From: Candidatus Gastranaerophilales bacterium
GTDB taxonomy: Bacteria; Cyanobacteriota; Vampirovibrionia; Gastranaerophilales; Gastranaerophilaceae
DNA length: 64,000 nt
Assembly: GCA_944323135.1 (NCBI GenBank)
Contig: CALURI010000001.1
Location: 62,001-126,000, forward strand
Reading direction: 5' to 3'
How positions within the stretch are numbered: position 1 is the stretch's first letter; each line of letters starts with the position of its first letter. Shown here piece by piece: positions 53,081-63,065 of this stretch. The translations under genes and the position numbers were made by a program. The notes beneath the pieces were generated by a model. That model made no database searches. It was given only the letters and a program-made list of their open reading frames with translations, and had not been told where the DNA came from.

Positions 53081-53880
53081 ATGTTCTATTTAAAAGCGTT
53101 AAGGGTTGCCCCCCCCCCGCAAAGGTCGCTTATATCAAGGGAAATAATGGGTTTAATTTAACAAAATCTTTTGCAGATAAAATTTTATCGGATAACTATT
53201 CTTGTGCTTTTACCCTCGCTGAAGTTTTAATTACTTTAGGAATTATTGGTGTGGTTGCAGCACTTACAATGCCGGCTCTTATTAGTCATCACAAAAAAAT
53301 GGAGACTTCTGCAAGATTAAAAAAATTTTATTCATCTATGGAACAGGCAATAAAACTTAGCGAAATCGATAACTGGAATTCGGAAGAATGGACAAAAGCT
53401 TCAACGCAAAAAGATGAAAACGGGAACGTTGATTATGAAGCTAACGGAAAAATATCAAAAGAATTTTTTATGACATATTTAGCTCCATATTTTAAATACA
53501 CTAAAATCGTTGACGGGATTAATAATGTAGATGAAGACGGGAATAATACAGGCAGCGGAACTCAAACCACCGTTTATCTCGCAGACGGTTCAACATTCAG
53601 TTTCAATAACGGTAGCTGCATAGACATCATTTTTGATTCAAATGGAAACAGCAAGCCAAATATTCAGGGAAAAGACAAATTTGTATTCTATATGTGTTTT
53701 ACAAATTCATCTAAAAAAAACGTATGTGGAAACAGTAATAAAACTTTTTGCACAAGAAGACAAGCTTACAATAGTAGAACTGAAATCGTTGAGGCCTGTA
53801 AAACGCATACATATTATTGTTCAGCACTTTTAGAATATGATAACTGGGAATTTAAGTCAGATTACCCGCACAGGTTATAA
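53081..53880 (+). CDS. Prepilin-like protein B, out of frame at a C10 tract
   Basis: An AAGGAGG site lies 6 bases before ATG 53081, which reads MFYLKALRVAPPP and, with C10, stops at 53161 after 26 codons. One extra C links it to AKVAYIKGNNGFNLTKSF and then SCA|FTLAEVLITLGIIG, giving 266 residues to the stop at 53880. No ATG, GTG or TTG start lies between the tract and the pilin motif in that frame (a GTG inside the hydrophobic helix, at 53251, is not a real start), so expression depends on tract length. The C-terminal domain is Cys-containing and pseudopilin-like (VYLADGSTFSFNNGSCIDIIFDS). It is inserted head-on between infB and rbfA and overlaps the infB stop by 6 bases. Confidence 0.82.
53109..53118 (+). 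repeat. C10 homopolymer in prepilin B
   Basis: Nucleotides 29-38 of the ORF beginning at 53081. The offset to the prepilin frame is 2 modulo 3. The encoded LRVAPPP resembles LKIAPPP encoded at the prepilin A tract. Confidence 0.95.
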
Positions 53881-56367
53881 GCTTGATCTTTCAACTTCTT
53901 CTTTAGTTGAAACTTCAATTATATCACCAATTTCAATGTCATTCCATTTAGCAAATGATATACCGCACTCAAATCCTTGTGCAACCTCTTTAACGTCATC
54001 TTTGAAACGTTTCAACTGATCAATAGCACCGCGGAATATTTCTTTGCCATCTCTATAGATAACAGCATCTTTACTTCTTACAATCTTACCTTCTGTTACA
54101 TAGCAGCCGGCAATTCTTGTTGTCTTACCGATTGTAAATACCTGACGAACTTCAGCTTTACCAAGTTCAACTTCTTTAATTTCAGGTTCAAGAAGTGAAA
54201 GCATTGTCTTTTCAATATCTTCCAAAATCTGATAAATAATATCATATTTCTTGATTGTTACACCTTCTTTTTCAGCAGCAGCAAGAGCATTTGCATCTTC
54301 TTTTACGGTAAATCCTAAAATTAATGCATTTGATGCAGATGCAAGCATAACATCAGCTTCTGAAATATCACCAACACCTACGTGAATAATCTTTGTCTTA
54401 ATTTCATTGGATTCAAGCTGAGCAATTGCCTGAGATACAGCTTCTGCAGAACCGTTTGTATTAGCCTTAATAATAAGATTTAATTGAGGAATATCATCTT
54501 CTCCTGCAGCAGCTTCACGGCGGACATGAGCCGGTAACATATTTTCTAAACGTTTATTACGTTCTTTTTCTTTTCTCTGTTCTACAATAGATTTCATTTC
54601 TTTTTCATTTTGAACAACTTCAAAATAATCACCTGCTTGAGGAACTTCTGTCAATCCTAAAATCTCAACTGGTGTAGAAGGTTCCGCCTTTTGAATTCTT
54701 TCGCCTGAATCTGATAATAATGCCCTTACACGCCCGCAAGCAGTACCAACAACAATACAATTACCGACACGCAATGTACCGTTTTGAACTAATAATGTTG
54801 CAACAGGGCCTTTACCTTTATCAAGATTTGCCTCAATTACAACACCTGAAGCTTCTGCTTTCGGATTAGCCTTCAAATCTTGAATATCAGCAACAAGAAG
54901 AATATATTCCAAAAGTTCATCAATACCTGTTCCTTGTAATGCTGAAACTTTTACAACAATTGTCTCGCCGCCCCATTCTTCAGGCACTAAACCGTGTTCC
55001 GTCAACTGTTGTAATACTCTATCCGGATTTGCATCAGGTTTATCAATTTTGTTAACAGCAACAATAATCGGAACATCTGCAGCTTTTGCGTGGTTAATAG
55101 CTTCAATTGTCTGAGGCATTATACCGTCATCAGCGGCAACTACCAAAATCGCGATATCAGTAGCTTTAGCACCGCGTGCTCTCATTTCCGTAAATGCTTC
55201 GTGACCGGGAGTATCAACAAATACAATCTTTTTCTCTTTATTATTATCAAGATAAACAGTATATGCACCAATTGACTGAGTTATACCGCCAACTTCAGTT
55301 GCAACAATTTTATGTTTTGAAGCTCTTATACTGTCTAATAAAGTCGTTTTACCATGGTCAACGTGTCCCATAATACTAACAACAGGTGCACGTTTTTTTA
55401 ATAATTTCTTGTCGACTTCTGTTAACTTTTTAACTTTTTCTTCTTTTTCAAGTTCTTCTTCCATATAAGCATCTAAATCTTCATCAAGAACTTCCAAATT
55501 ATACTCTGCGCATACTTTTTTAATAACATCAATATCTATAAGCTGATTAACAGTAGCCATAATTCCGTTAAGCATTAAAAATTTAACAATTTCTGCAGGA
55601 GTTTTCTGTATTTTTTCAGAAAGCTCACTAATTGTCATTGCTCTGTTTACAACAATTTGTGTTACTTGTTCTGTCTCTTCTTCTTTATGAGTACGTTTTT
55701 TATGCTTTTGAGCAGCTGCCTTTTCTAATGAAATTCTTTCCTGCTCTTCTTTTTTAGAATTAAAATCTTTTCCTTTTTTCTTTCCGTCAGTACGTCTGCG
55801 TCCTGAACCTTTGTTTTCATATATATCTTGAGAAATAATTGTTCTTTGAATTGGTTTTCTCTCACCTGATGGTTTTTCAAAAGGTTTTTTACTTGCTCCT
55901 TCTTTTTTAGGAGGGAAAGTTTTTTCTCCTTTTGCAGGTCTTTCAGAACGAGGCGGGAATTTTTTTGTTTCAAAGGACGGTTTTTCGACTTTTTCCGATG
56001 CAGGTTTTTGCGGAGCACGTCTAACTATTTCCAAACGATTCTGCGTTTTTGGTTTAACGACTTCTACACGAGGAATAGTAACCTTTTTCTCTTCAGGTTT
56101 TGGAGTTTCTTCTGCTTTTAACTCAGGTTCTTTTGATACAACTTCGGGAGCTTTTGCTTTTTTGACAACAAAAGCTTTTGGTTTTTTAGCTTCTTTTACG
56201 CCGCCTGATGCAATAAATTCCTTTAATCTTCTAACCTGATCAACTGTAACGGTACTTGAATGAGTCTTGCCGGTAATAGAAATTTGTGCAAATTTTTCTA
56301 TGACTTCTTTACTTGTGAGTCCAAGTTCTTTTGCTAACTCATTTATTCTAATTGTCTCAAAACTCAT
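53875..56367 (-). CDS. infB: Translation initiation factor IF-2
   Basis: GTPase that places initiator tRNA on the 30S subunit. The 830 residues start with the IF2 N-terminal domain ([20 protein letters not shown]), followed by a long Lys/Pro/Glu-rich linker (about 65-230), a second IF2-N unit, the GTPase core with [21 protein letters not shown] and AVNKIDKP, and domains II-IV. It overlaps ylxR by 11 bases. The gene order prfA-ylxR-infB is followed by prepilin B instead of rbfA. Confidence 0.97.
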   Translation of the reverse strand: MSFETIRINELAKELGLTSKEVIEKFAQISITGKTHSSTVTVDQVRRLKEFIASGGVKEAKKPKAFVVKKAKAPEVVSKEPELKAEETPKPEEKKVTIPRVEVVKPKTQNRLEIVRRAPQKPASEKVEKPSFETKKFPPRSERPAKGEKTFPPKKEGASKKPFEKPSGERKPIQRTIISQDIYENKGSGRRRTDGKKKGKDFNSKKEEQERISLEKAAAQKHKKRTHKEEETEQVTQIVVNRAMTISELSEKIQKTPAEIVKFLMLNGIMATVNQLIDIDVIKKVCAEYNLEVLDEDLDAYMEEELEKEEKVKKLTEVDKKLLKKRAPVVSIMGHVDHGKTTLLDSIRASKHKIVATEVGGITQSIGAYTVYLDNNKEKKIVFVDTPGHEAFTEMRARGAKATDIAILVVAADDGIMPQTIEAINHAKAADVPIIVAVNKIDKPDANPDRVLQQLTEHGLVPEEWGGETIVVKVSALQGTGIDELLEYILLVADIQDLKANPKAEASGVVIEANLDKGKGPVATLLVQNGTLRVGNCIVVGTACGRVRALLSDSGERIQKAEPSTPVEILGLTEVPQAGDYFEVVQNEKEMKSIVEQRKEKERNKRLENMLPAHVRREAAAGEDDIPQLNLIIKANTNGSAEAVSQAIAQLESNEIKTKIIHVGVGDISEADVMLASASNALILGFTVKEDANALAAAEKEGVTIKKYDIIYQILEDIEKTMLSLLEPEIKEVELGKAEVRQVFTIGKTTRIAGCYVTEGKIVRSKDAVIYRDGKEIFRGAIDQLKRFKDDVKEVAQGFECGISFAKWNDIEIGDIIEVSTKEEVERSSL

Positions 56368-56602
56368 TTATTAATCTTCCTTTCAAATCTTCGGGTATTG
56401 AAGTTTTTAAAGCTTTTGCAATTTTATTTTTTTTAAAAGCGGCTTCTATACACGAATTATTATAGCAGAGATATACAGATCTGCCAAATATTTTATTACT
56501 GTGGTTTATAACGACGTTACCGTGCAGGTTTTCCTTAGTAATTTTTATTAATTCATCTCTGTTTGTTAATTTACCACAACCTACACATTTTCGTTCTGCC
56601 AC
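56357..56602 (-). CDS. ylxR: YlxR (DUF448) RNA-binding protein
   Basis: The 81 residues start RKCVGCGKLTNRDELI and end in a basic region, with GRSVYLCYN at the middle, the YlxR signature. Usually encoded between nusA and infB; here prfA precedes it and nusA is absent from the window. YlxR-type proteins bind RNA (RNase P in Bacillus). Confidence 0.9.
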   Translation of the reverse strand: MAERKCVGCGKLTNRDELIKITKENLHGNVVINHSNKIFGRSVYLCYNNSCIEAAFKKNKIAKALKTSIPEDLKGRLINEF

Positions 56603-57684
56603 TAATTTACCTCAGCTAATTTTTCCAATTTTAACTTTTGATCGTGTTCGGTCAAAAGATTTATCAATTCATCCAAATCACCATCTATAACAGTATTAAC
56701 ATTCAAGTTATGATTAATACGATGATCTGTTAATCGACCTTGAGGGAAATTATATGTCCTGATTCTTTCGCTTCTATCGCCGGTTCCTACTTGAGAACGA
56801 CGTAAATCAGTAATTTCCTTCATTTGTTTTTGAACTTCCATATCATAAAGTTTAGCTTTAAGAATTTGTAAAGCACGTTCTTTGTTTTGCAACTGCGAAC
56901 GTTCTTCCGTACAGAATATCATAATCCCTGTAGGCTTGTGAAAGACTCTTGCAGCAGTTTCAACTTTATTAACATTTTGACCGCCGGCTCCGCCTGAACG
57001 TGCTGTTGTAATTTCAACATCATTCATATTAAGGTTTACTTCAACATCATCAACTTCAGGCATTACTGCGACTGTAGCGGTAGATGTATGCACTCTGCCT
57101 TGAGATTCCGTTGCTGGAACTCTTTGAACTCTATGTACTCCTGATTCGTATTTCAACTTAGAATAAATACTATCGCCTTTCATTGAAATAATAATTTCGG
57201 AAACACCACCTGCTTCACATTCGGTCTTACTTAAAACTTGAGTCTGCCAGCCTTGTTTATCAGCATATCTCATATACATTCTTGCAAGGTCACCTGCAAA
57301 AATGTTTGCCTCATCACCGCCGGCTCCGCCTCTGATTTCAAGCATAATATCCTTATCATCCATCGGATCTCGCGGCAATAATAAAACTTTCATTCGCTGT
57401 TCATATTCCGGAAGTTTAGCTTCATTATTTTCTATTTCGGCTTTAAGGAAACTTTTCATTTCCTCATCTTTTTCTTCATGAATCATTTGTTTGGCTTCTT
57501 CAATCGCATCAACAGCTTTTTTCCAAGCATAATAAAGTTCAACGGTTTCTTCCATAGATTTTCTTTGTTTGGAAAGATCTCTGAATTTATTATAATCATG
57601 AATTACAGCAGGATCTGAAAGAGTTTCACCTAACTCATTATATTTTTTCTCAATTTGGAGAATTTTGTCTAACATATCTTTCAT
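56602..57684 (-). CDS. prfA: Peptide chain release factor 1
   Basis: Reads UAA and UAG and releases the finished protein. The 360 residues contain the GGQ motif in [16 protein letters not shown] and [18 protein letters not shown]; the PxT-type codon-reading tripeptide region and [14 protein letters not shown] are also present. ATG 57684 begins 6 bases after a TATAAT box, so this mRNA appears to be leaderless; ATG 57675 is an alternative. It overlaps ylxR by 1 base. Confidence 0.97.
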   Translation of the reverse strand: MKDMLDKILQIEKKYNELGETLSDPAVIHDYNKFRDLSKQRKSMEETVELYYAWKKAVDAIEEAKQMIHEEKDEEMKSFLKAEIENNEAKLPEYEQRMKVLLLPRDPMDDKDIMLEIRGGAGGDEANIFAGDLARMYMRYADKQGWQTQVLSKTECEAGGVSEIIISMKGDSIYSKLKYESGVHRVQRVPATESQGRVHTSTATVAVMPEVDDVEVNLNMNDVEITTARSGGAGGQNVNKVETAARVFHKPTGIMIFCTEERSQLQNKERALQILKAKLYDMEVQKQMKEITDLRRSQVGTGDRSERIRTYNFPQGRLTDHRINHNLNVNTVIDGDLDELINLLTEHDQKLKLEKLAEVN

Positions 57685-57690
57685 ACCTTG

Positions 57691-57718
57691 ATTATAACAG
57701 GAACAAAAATTTTTTCAA
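57691..57718 (-). promoter_or_regulatory. Promoter of prfA
   Basis: TTGAAA (57713-57718), 16 bases, TATAAT (57691-57696) on the minus strand. The ATG at 57684 is at or next to the predicted transcription start. Confidence 0.65.
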
Positions 57719-57726
57719 AGTTTAAT

Positions 57727-57765
57727 AAAAAAAAAGTGGAAAACTAGTTTTCCACTTTTTTTTTA
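57727..57765 (-). terminator. Terminator after prepilin D
   Basis: AAAAAAAGTGGAAAA and TTTTCCACTTTTTTTT form a perfect stem around CTAG, directly downstream of the prepilin D stop. Confidence 0.9.
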
Positions 57766-57786
57766 TTATTTGTGAAAATTACGCAT

Positions 57787-59537
57787 TTAAAAGAGAAATT
57801 TCGCAGGTTTTATATGTTTTAAATTACAAGAATAACCGTTTTCACCTGCGCAGGACAATTCTATAGGCACTCCACTGCAATAAGGTGTAGCTGCTGATAT
57901 ATAACCGGTTGAGCAAGCTCCTTCTTTAAAAGATACACTCTTTTTCAACCAATATCTGTTACGGGAACCGTTTGCTCCAATAGTTTCATGTTCCACACTC
58001 ACCATTAAATGATTCCGACTGTCTCCGCCTGACAAACCGGGGTGAGAATTATCATAAGCCGGTATAACTGTTCCAGACATAGTTATATAAAAAGGATAAA
58101 CATCTTCCCATAAAACAGAATTACCTTTATCACCATCTATGTCAACATAAACAGTGTAACCATAGGAATTAATATTTGCCACACCGTTATAACCGCCTCC
58201 ATCTGTATTACCGGACAGTTCTGCTATTTCGCGGGGATTTTGACGAACATTATATAAACGCATACCGTTACGCAATATCAAATCAGGTTCTTTCCCGCTG
58301 AAATCTTCGGAATTTAAAGGAACTGCATCACCGGAACATTCAATACTGCCGCCTTTTGTATTTACATACCCGGCAAACATTTTACAAAAGTTTTCGCCGT
58401 TCCGAGGTAATGTACGCGGTTCAACTACACATTTACAATCGTACTCTTCATAATTCCAGCTATATCCTGCGTTGCATGCCGGCGGCCAATGTGAAGGCTT
58501 TACACTGTAATCGCAAACACCAGGTGTTGGATCATAACCTTCATATCCGTGAGAACAATAGTCACGTTGTTGGGTATAAGTATCGGGGACATCACAATTT
58601 ACTACAACGTCAGATCCTGAAGGCTCATCATCACCAGGTTCAGGATCCGGCTTTGGTTCGTTACGTACTAAAATCCCTAAAATTGATTTAGATTCAGTAC
58701 CATCGTAACGATATGTACAAGAATTATAATCATAATGAGGCTCTGAATAATAACCACAACTCATACTATCTTCTACTCCATGATAAAAGTCTCCGTCATT
58801 ACAAGGGTAAATACATCCTTCAGCAGTACTTAATCCGGGGTATGCATAAGTTCCATAATACCCGCCATATTTCCCAGGACATTTATATGGAGTAGCTTTC
58901 CCAATTTCAAGTAAGTTTGCATTATAGGCACCATAAAAAAGATCAGAAACAACATGATTAGGGCATGCTGCTGAAGCTTCGTCTAAAGTTCTCGGGACAA
59001 CACCATAAACAACCTCGTTACAAGGGGGACTATCATCACCAACATAAATAATCCCGTCAACCTCATTTGAAGTAATTGTACGTCCTTCCCCCGGTATGGT
59101 CATAATCTCTTTACCGCAAGCATAATACCCCATTGTAGGAGGAGTATCTACAACAAAATATGCTTGCGCACTTGATTTAAACAGATTAAGCACACCCGAA
59201 AAAATATTATTAGCCAGCTTATAGTTTTCTAAAATACTATATGTTTGGATATACATTTCATCATTTGACTTAAACTCAGAATACATATTACGTGAGACAT
59301 TACGAAGCACAGAATAAGCTGAATAATATGTATAAGTTATAATATTATCCAGTTTTGCCTTTGTAACACGTATACTAACAGAAACTATAACCGCTACAAC
59401 AAGTAAAACTATTACAATCTCAGCTAATGTATAAGCCCCGAAAGTTTTTTTAGGAGCTAGGAAAGCGCCCCCCCCCCAACTTTACAATTATTAACACTTG
59501 GGACAAAATTTACTGGGAATTTTCTAAATGCAGACAT
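57787..59537 (-). CDS. Large prepilin-like protein D, out of frame at a G10 tract
   Basis: ATG 59537 (or in-frame ATG 59561, after a GGAG) reads MSAFRKFPVNFVPSVNNCKV and with G10 stops after about 26 codons. One more G continues through GGGGAFLAPKKTFGA to YTLAEIVIVLLVVAVIV, a prepilin-type helix, and on to 57787, giving 583 residues. No usable start lies between tract and motif. The remainder is unusually long for a prepilin and rich in Gly, Tyr, Pro and Cys (many CNDG/CGYYS/CSHGYEGY-type segments), with a DIDGDKG motif that looks like a calcium-binding loop near the C-terminus. I suggest a surface or adhesin-like minor pilin; that is inference. Confidence 0.78.
59468..59477 (-). repeat. G10 homopolymer in prepilin D
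   Basis: C10 on the plus strand, G10 in the mRNA, at nucleotides 61-70 of the ORF from ATG 59537. The offset to the prepilin frame is again one base short. Plus-strand flanks GAGCTAGGAAAGCG and AACTTTACAATTATTAACA match those of the prepilin C tract. Confidence 0.95.
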
Positions 59538-59592
59538 ATTAATTACTTCTATCTCCTTCATAAATCGCTCCATAAAATTCTTACATATATTT

Positions 59593-59621
59593 ATATTAAC
59601 ATATACCAAAACAATTTTCAA
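59593..59621 (-). promoter_or_regulatory. Promoter of prepilin D
   Basis: TTGAAA (59616-59621), 17 bases, TAATAT (59593-59598) on the minus strand, as in the prepilin C promoter. Confidence 0.55.
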
Positions 59622-59641
59622 GTAGACAAATTGAAAAATGC

Positions 59642-59669
59642 TTGAATATCAATAATTTTTCGGTATAAT
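59642..59669 (+). promoter_or_regulatory. Promoter of the DUF475 gene
   Basis: TTGAAT (59642-59647), 16 bases, TATAAT (59664-59669), about 28 bases before ATG 59698; divergent from the prepilin D promoter. Confidence 0.65.
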
Positions 59670-59697
59670 TAATAAGAGCAAAAGGAGAAAATTCAAA

Positions 59698-60774
59698 ATG
59701 TTGGAATATTTTTTAGGTTCTTATATAGTAACTATTGCGGGGTTAATTGGTGCATATTTCTGGGGAGAACATGTACATAACGGCACAGGACTTACTTGTG
59801 TTTTTATTGCAATTGTTTTAGGTATTTTAGAAATTAGTTTATCTTTTGACAACGCAGTTGTTAATGCGATGAAACTCGAAAAAATGAGCCATAAGTGGCG
59901 CCACAGATTTTTAACTTGGGGAATTATAATAGCTGTTTTTGGCATGAGATTTTTATTCCCGATACTTGTAGTTTCAATTTTTGCTAAATTAAAAATGATT
60001 GAAGTAGCTAATATTGCACTTACTAATGCAGATAAATATGCATATTATCTGCATCAAACACATGCGCCTATTGTTACTTTCGGCGGAATGTTTCTTATTA
60101 TGCTTTTCTTAAATTATTTTTTCAATCATCAAAAAGAAGTTCATTGGATTAGACCTATTGAATATTGGCTAGCACATTTTGACCATATCAAAGGTATTGA
60201 AATTGTAATTTCACTTTTTATGCTGCTTGCTACTCAAAATTTTGTACCTGCGGAACAAAAAATTCATGTTATGATTGCAGGAATTTCAGGAATTATAACT
60301 TATTTATTAATTGACGGTTTTACTCATTATCTTGAAAAACATGAAGAAATGCGCCTTGCAAATTGCGATGTTAAAGGAGCAAGCTGTACAGGATTAATTA
60401 GTTTTCTTTACCTTGAATTAATCGATGCATCATTTTCTTTGGATGGAGTTTTAGGTGCATTTGCGCTAAGTAAAGATATCATAATTATTTCAATAGGATT
60501 AGCAATAGGAGCTATGTTTGTTCGTTCTCTTACAATAATGCTTGTTGAAAAGAAAACTTTAAAACAATTTTTATATTTAGAACATGGTGCTCATTGGGCA
60601 ATTGGAGCTTTAGCTTGTTTAATGCTGGTTTCTACAGTAAAAGAAATACCGGAAATCGTAACAGGAGGAATAGGGTTAGGTTTTATTGTCGCAGCATTTA
60701 TATCTTCAATTATGCATAATAAAAAAATGGAAAGACTGTTAGCTCAAGAACAAAATGGCGGTGAAAATGCTTAA
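59698..60774 (+). CDS. DUF475 / TerC-superfamily membrane protein
   Basis: The 358 residues have about nine transmembrane helices and acidic residues inside helices (LEISLSFDNAVVNAMKLEKM and LELIDASFSLDGVLGAFALS), characteristic of DUF475, related to TerC metal/stress-resistance proteins. Ion transport or metal homeostasis is suspected but not shown. An AAAGGAG site precedes the ATG. It overlaps the glycosyltransferase gene by 20 bases. Confidence 0.9.
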   Translation: MLEYFLGSYIVTIAGLIGAYFWGEHVHNGTGLTCVFIAIVLGILEISLSFDNAVVNAMKLEKMSHKWRHRFLTWGIIIAVFGMRFLFPILVVSIFAKLKMIEVANIALTNADKYAYYLHQTHAPIVTFGGMFLIMLFLNYFFNHQKEVHWIRPIEYWLAHFDHIKGIEIVISLFMLLATQNFVPAEQKIHVMIAGISGIITYLLIDGFTHYLEKHEEMRLANCDVKGASCTGLISFLYLELIDASFSLDGVLGAFALSKDIIIISIGLAIGAMFVRSLTIMLVEKKTLKQFLYLEHGAHWAIGALACLMLVSTVKEIPEIVTGGIGLGFIVAAFISSIMHNKKMERLLAQEQNGGENA

Positions 60775-61645
60775 ACTCCCTCTTGTTTCATTTATTGTAA
60801 CATCATATAACTATGGGAAATATATTTCAAAAACATTAGAAAGTATCAAAAATCAAACCTATAAAAACATTGAAATAATAGTTGTTGATGATTGTTCTGC
60901 GGATAATTCATGTGATATTATTGAAGATTTTATTTCTTATAACCAAGACTTAAAAATTACCCTTATTAAACATGAGCAAAATATGGGACAATTTGCCTCA
61001 ATGATTACAGGATTAAAATCTGCGCAAGGGCAATTCATAAGCTTTATAGACAGCGATGATATTTTAATACCGCAATATGCTCAAAATCATATTAGAGTTC
61101 ATTTGGAAACATCACTCGCTTTTACATCTTGCCAAATAATAGAAATTGGAGAAGAAGATGAAGTACATACAATGTATTCAACTGCATCTCCCCATTGCGA
61201 AAAACTTGATGAACTATTTGCCTGCGATAAAGTAAATTATAAAATTATAAAACACAAACGTTTCGGCGGCTGGTATTGGTCCCCAAATAGTTCTGCAATG
61301 TTTAGGAAAGCTTCTATAGAATTAATTAAAGATTTCCAAAATACAGAAAATTGGAAAATATGTCCTGATAAATTTTTATTTAATTTCGCAAATTTAATCG
61401 GCGGTTCTGCAATAATTTACACCCCTCTTATCGGTTACAGACGCCATAAAAACAACGCAGGAACTTCTAATCCGGTAACAGGTGATAAAAGACTACACAG
61501 TGATTATATAACTCAAATTAATATTAAAAATAATCTAAAAATTCGTCCTGAAACTATTAAATTTTTATGGCAGGAAAAAGAAAAACTAGGTAAAAGAAAT
61601 ACCGTTAAGTTAATCTCAACGGTACTTCTTTCATATTTATTTTAA
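60755..61645 (+). CDS. Family 2 glycosyltransferase
   Basis: The 296 residues show the GT-A fold: VSFIVTSYNYGKYISKTLESI, then VVDDCSADNSCDII, and a SFIDSDDIL metal-binding DxD-type motif. The later FGGWYWSPNSSAMFR and RRHKNNAGTSNP regions are compatible with transfer to a lipid or surface glycan. Start is uncertain: ATG 60767 (MLKLPLVSF) is an alternative to 60755. Its 3' end lies 9 bases before the convergent ahcY stop. Confidence 0.88.
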   Translation: MAVKMLKLPLVSFIVTSYNYGKYISKTLESIKNQTYKNIEIIVVDDCSADNSCDIIEDFISYNQDLKITLIKHEQNMGQFASMITGLKSAQGQFISFIDSDDILIPQYAQNHIRVHLETSLAFTSCQIIEIGEEDEVHTMYSTASPHCEKLDELFACDKVNYKIIKHKRFGGWYWSPNSSAMFRKASIELIKDFQNTENWKICPDKFLFNFANLIGGSAIIYTPLIGYRRHKNNAGTSNPVTGDKRLHSDYITQINIKNNLKIRPETIKFLWQEKEKLGKRNTVKLISTVLLSYLF

Positions 61646-61653
61646 TATATAAA

Positions 61654-62952
<1,299 letters not shown>

Positions 62953-63065
62953 TCAAATAATAAATTTTTAATCTTTTTTTGTAAAAATTTCTTAATAATA
63001 TATTACACAATGTCAAAAAAAAATCTTCAGTTGAGTTATAAATTAAGTAGTAAGGAGTTGTGAAA

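Noticed and set aside
53251-53880. Prepilin B annotated from GTG 53251
   Set aside because: This codon lies inside the hydrophobic pilin helix, so the true N-terminus must be upstream of the C tract.
57787-59310. Prepilin D as a soluble 507-residue protein from GTG 59310
   Set aside because: The frame extends upstream into an YTLAEI prepilin helix; the short version would lose the secretion signal.
10113-59537. The four prepilin genes as simple pseudogenes
   Set aside because: All four are open over their full length apart from the same one-base offset in a homopolymer, with intact promoters and starts. Random decay would not give this pattern, though it cannot be excluded without reads.
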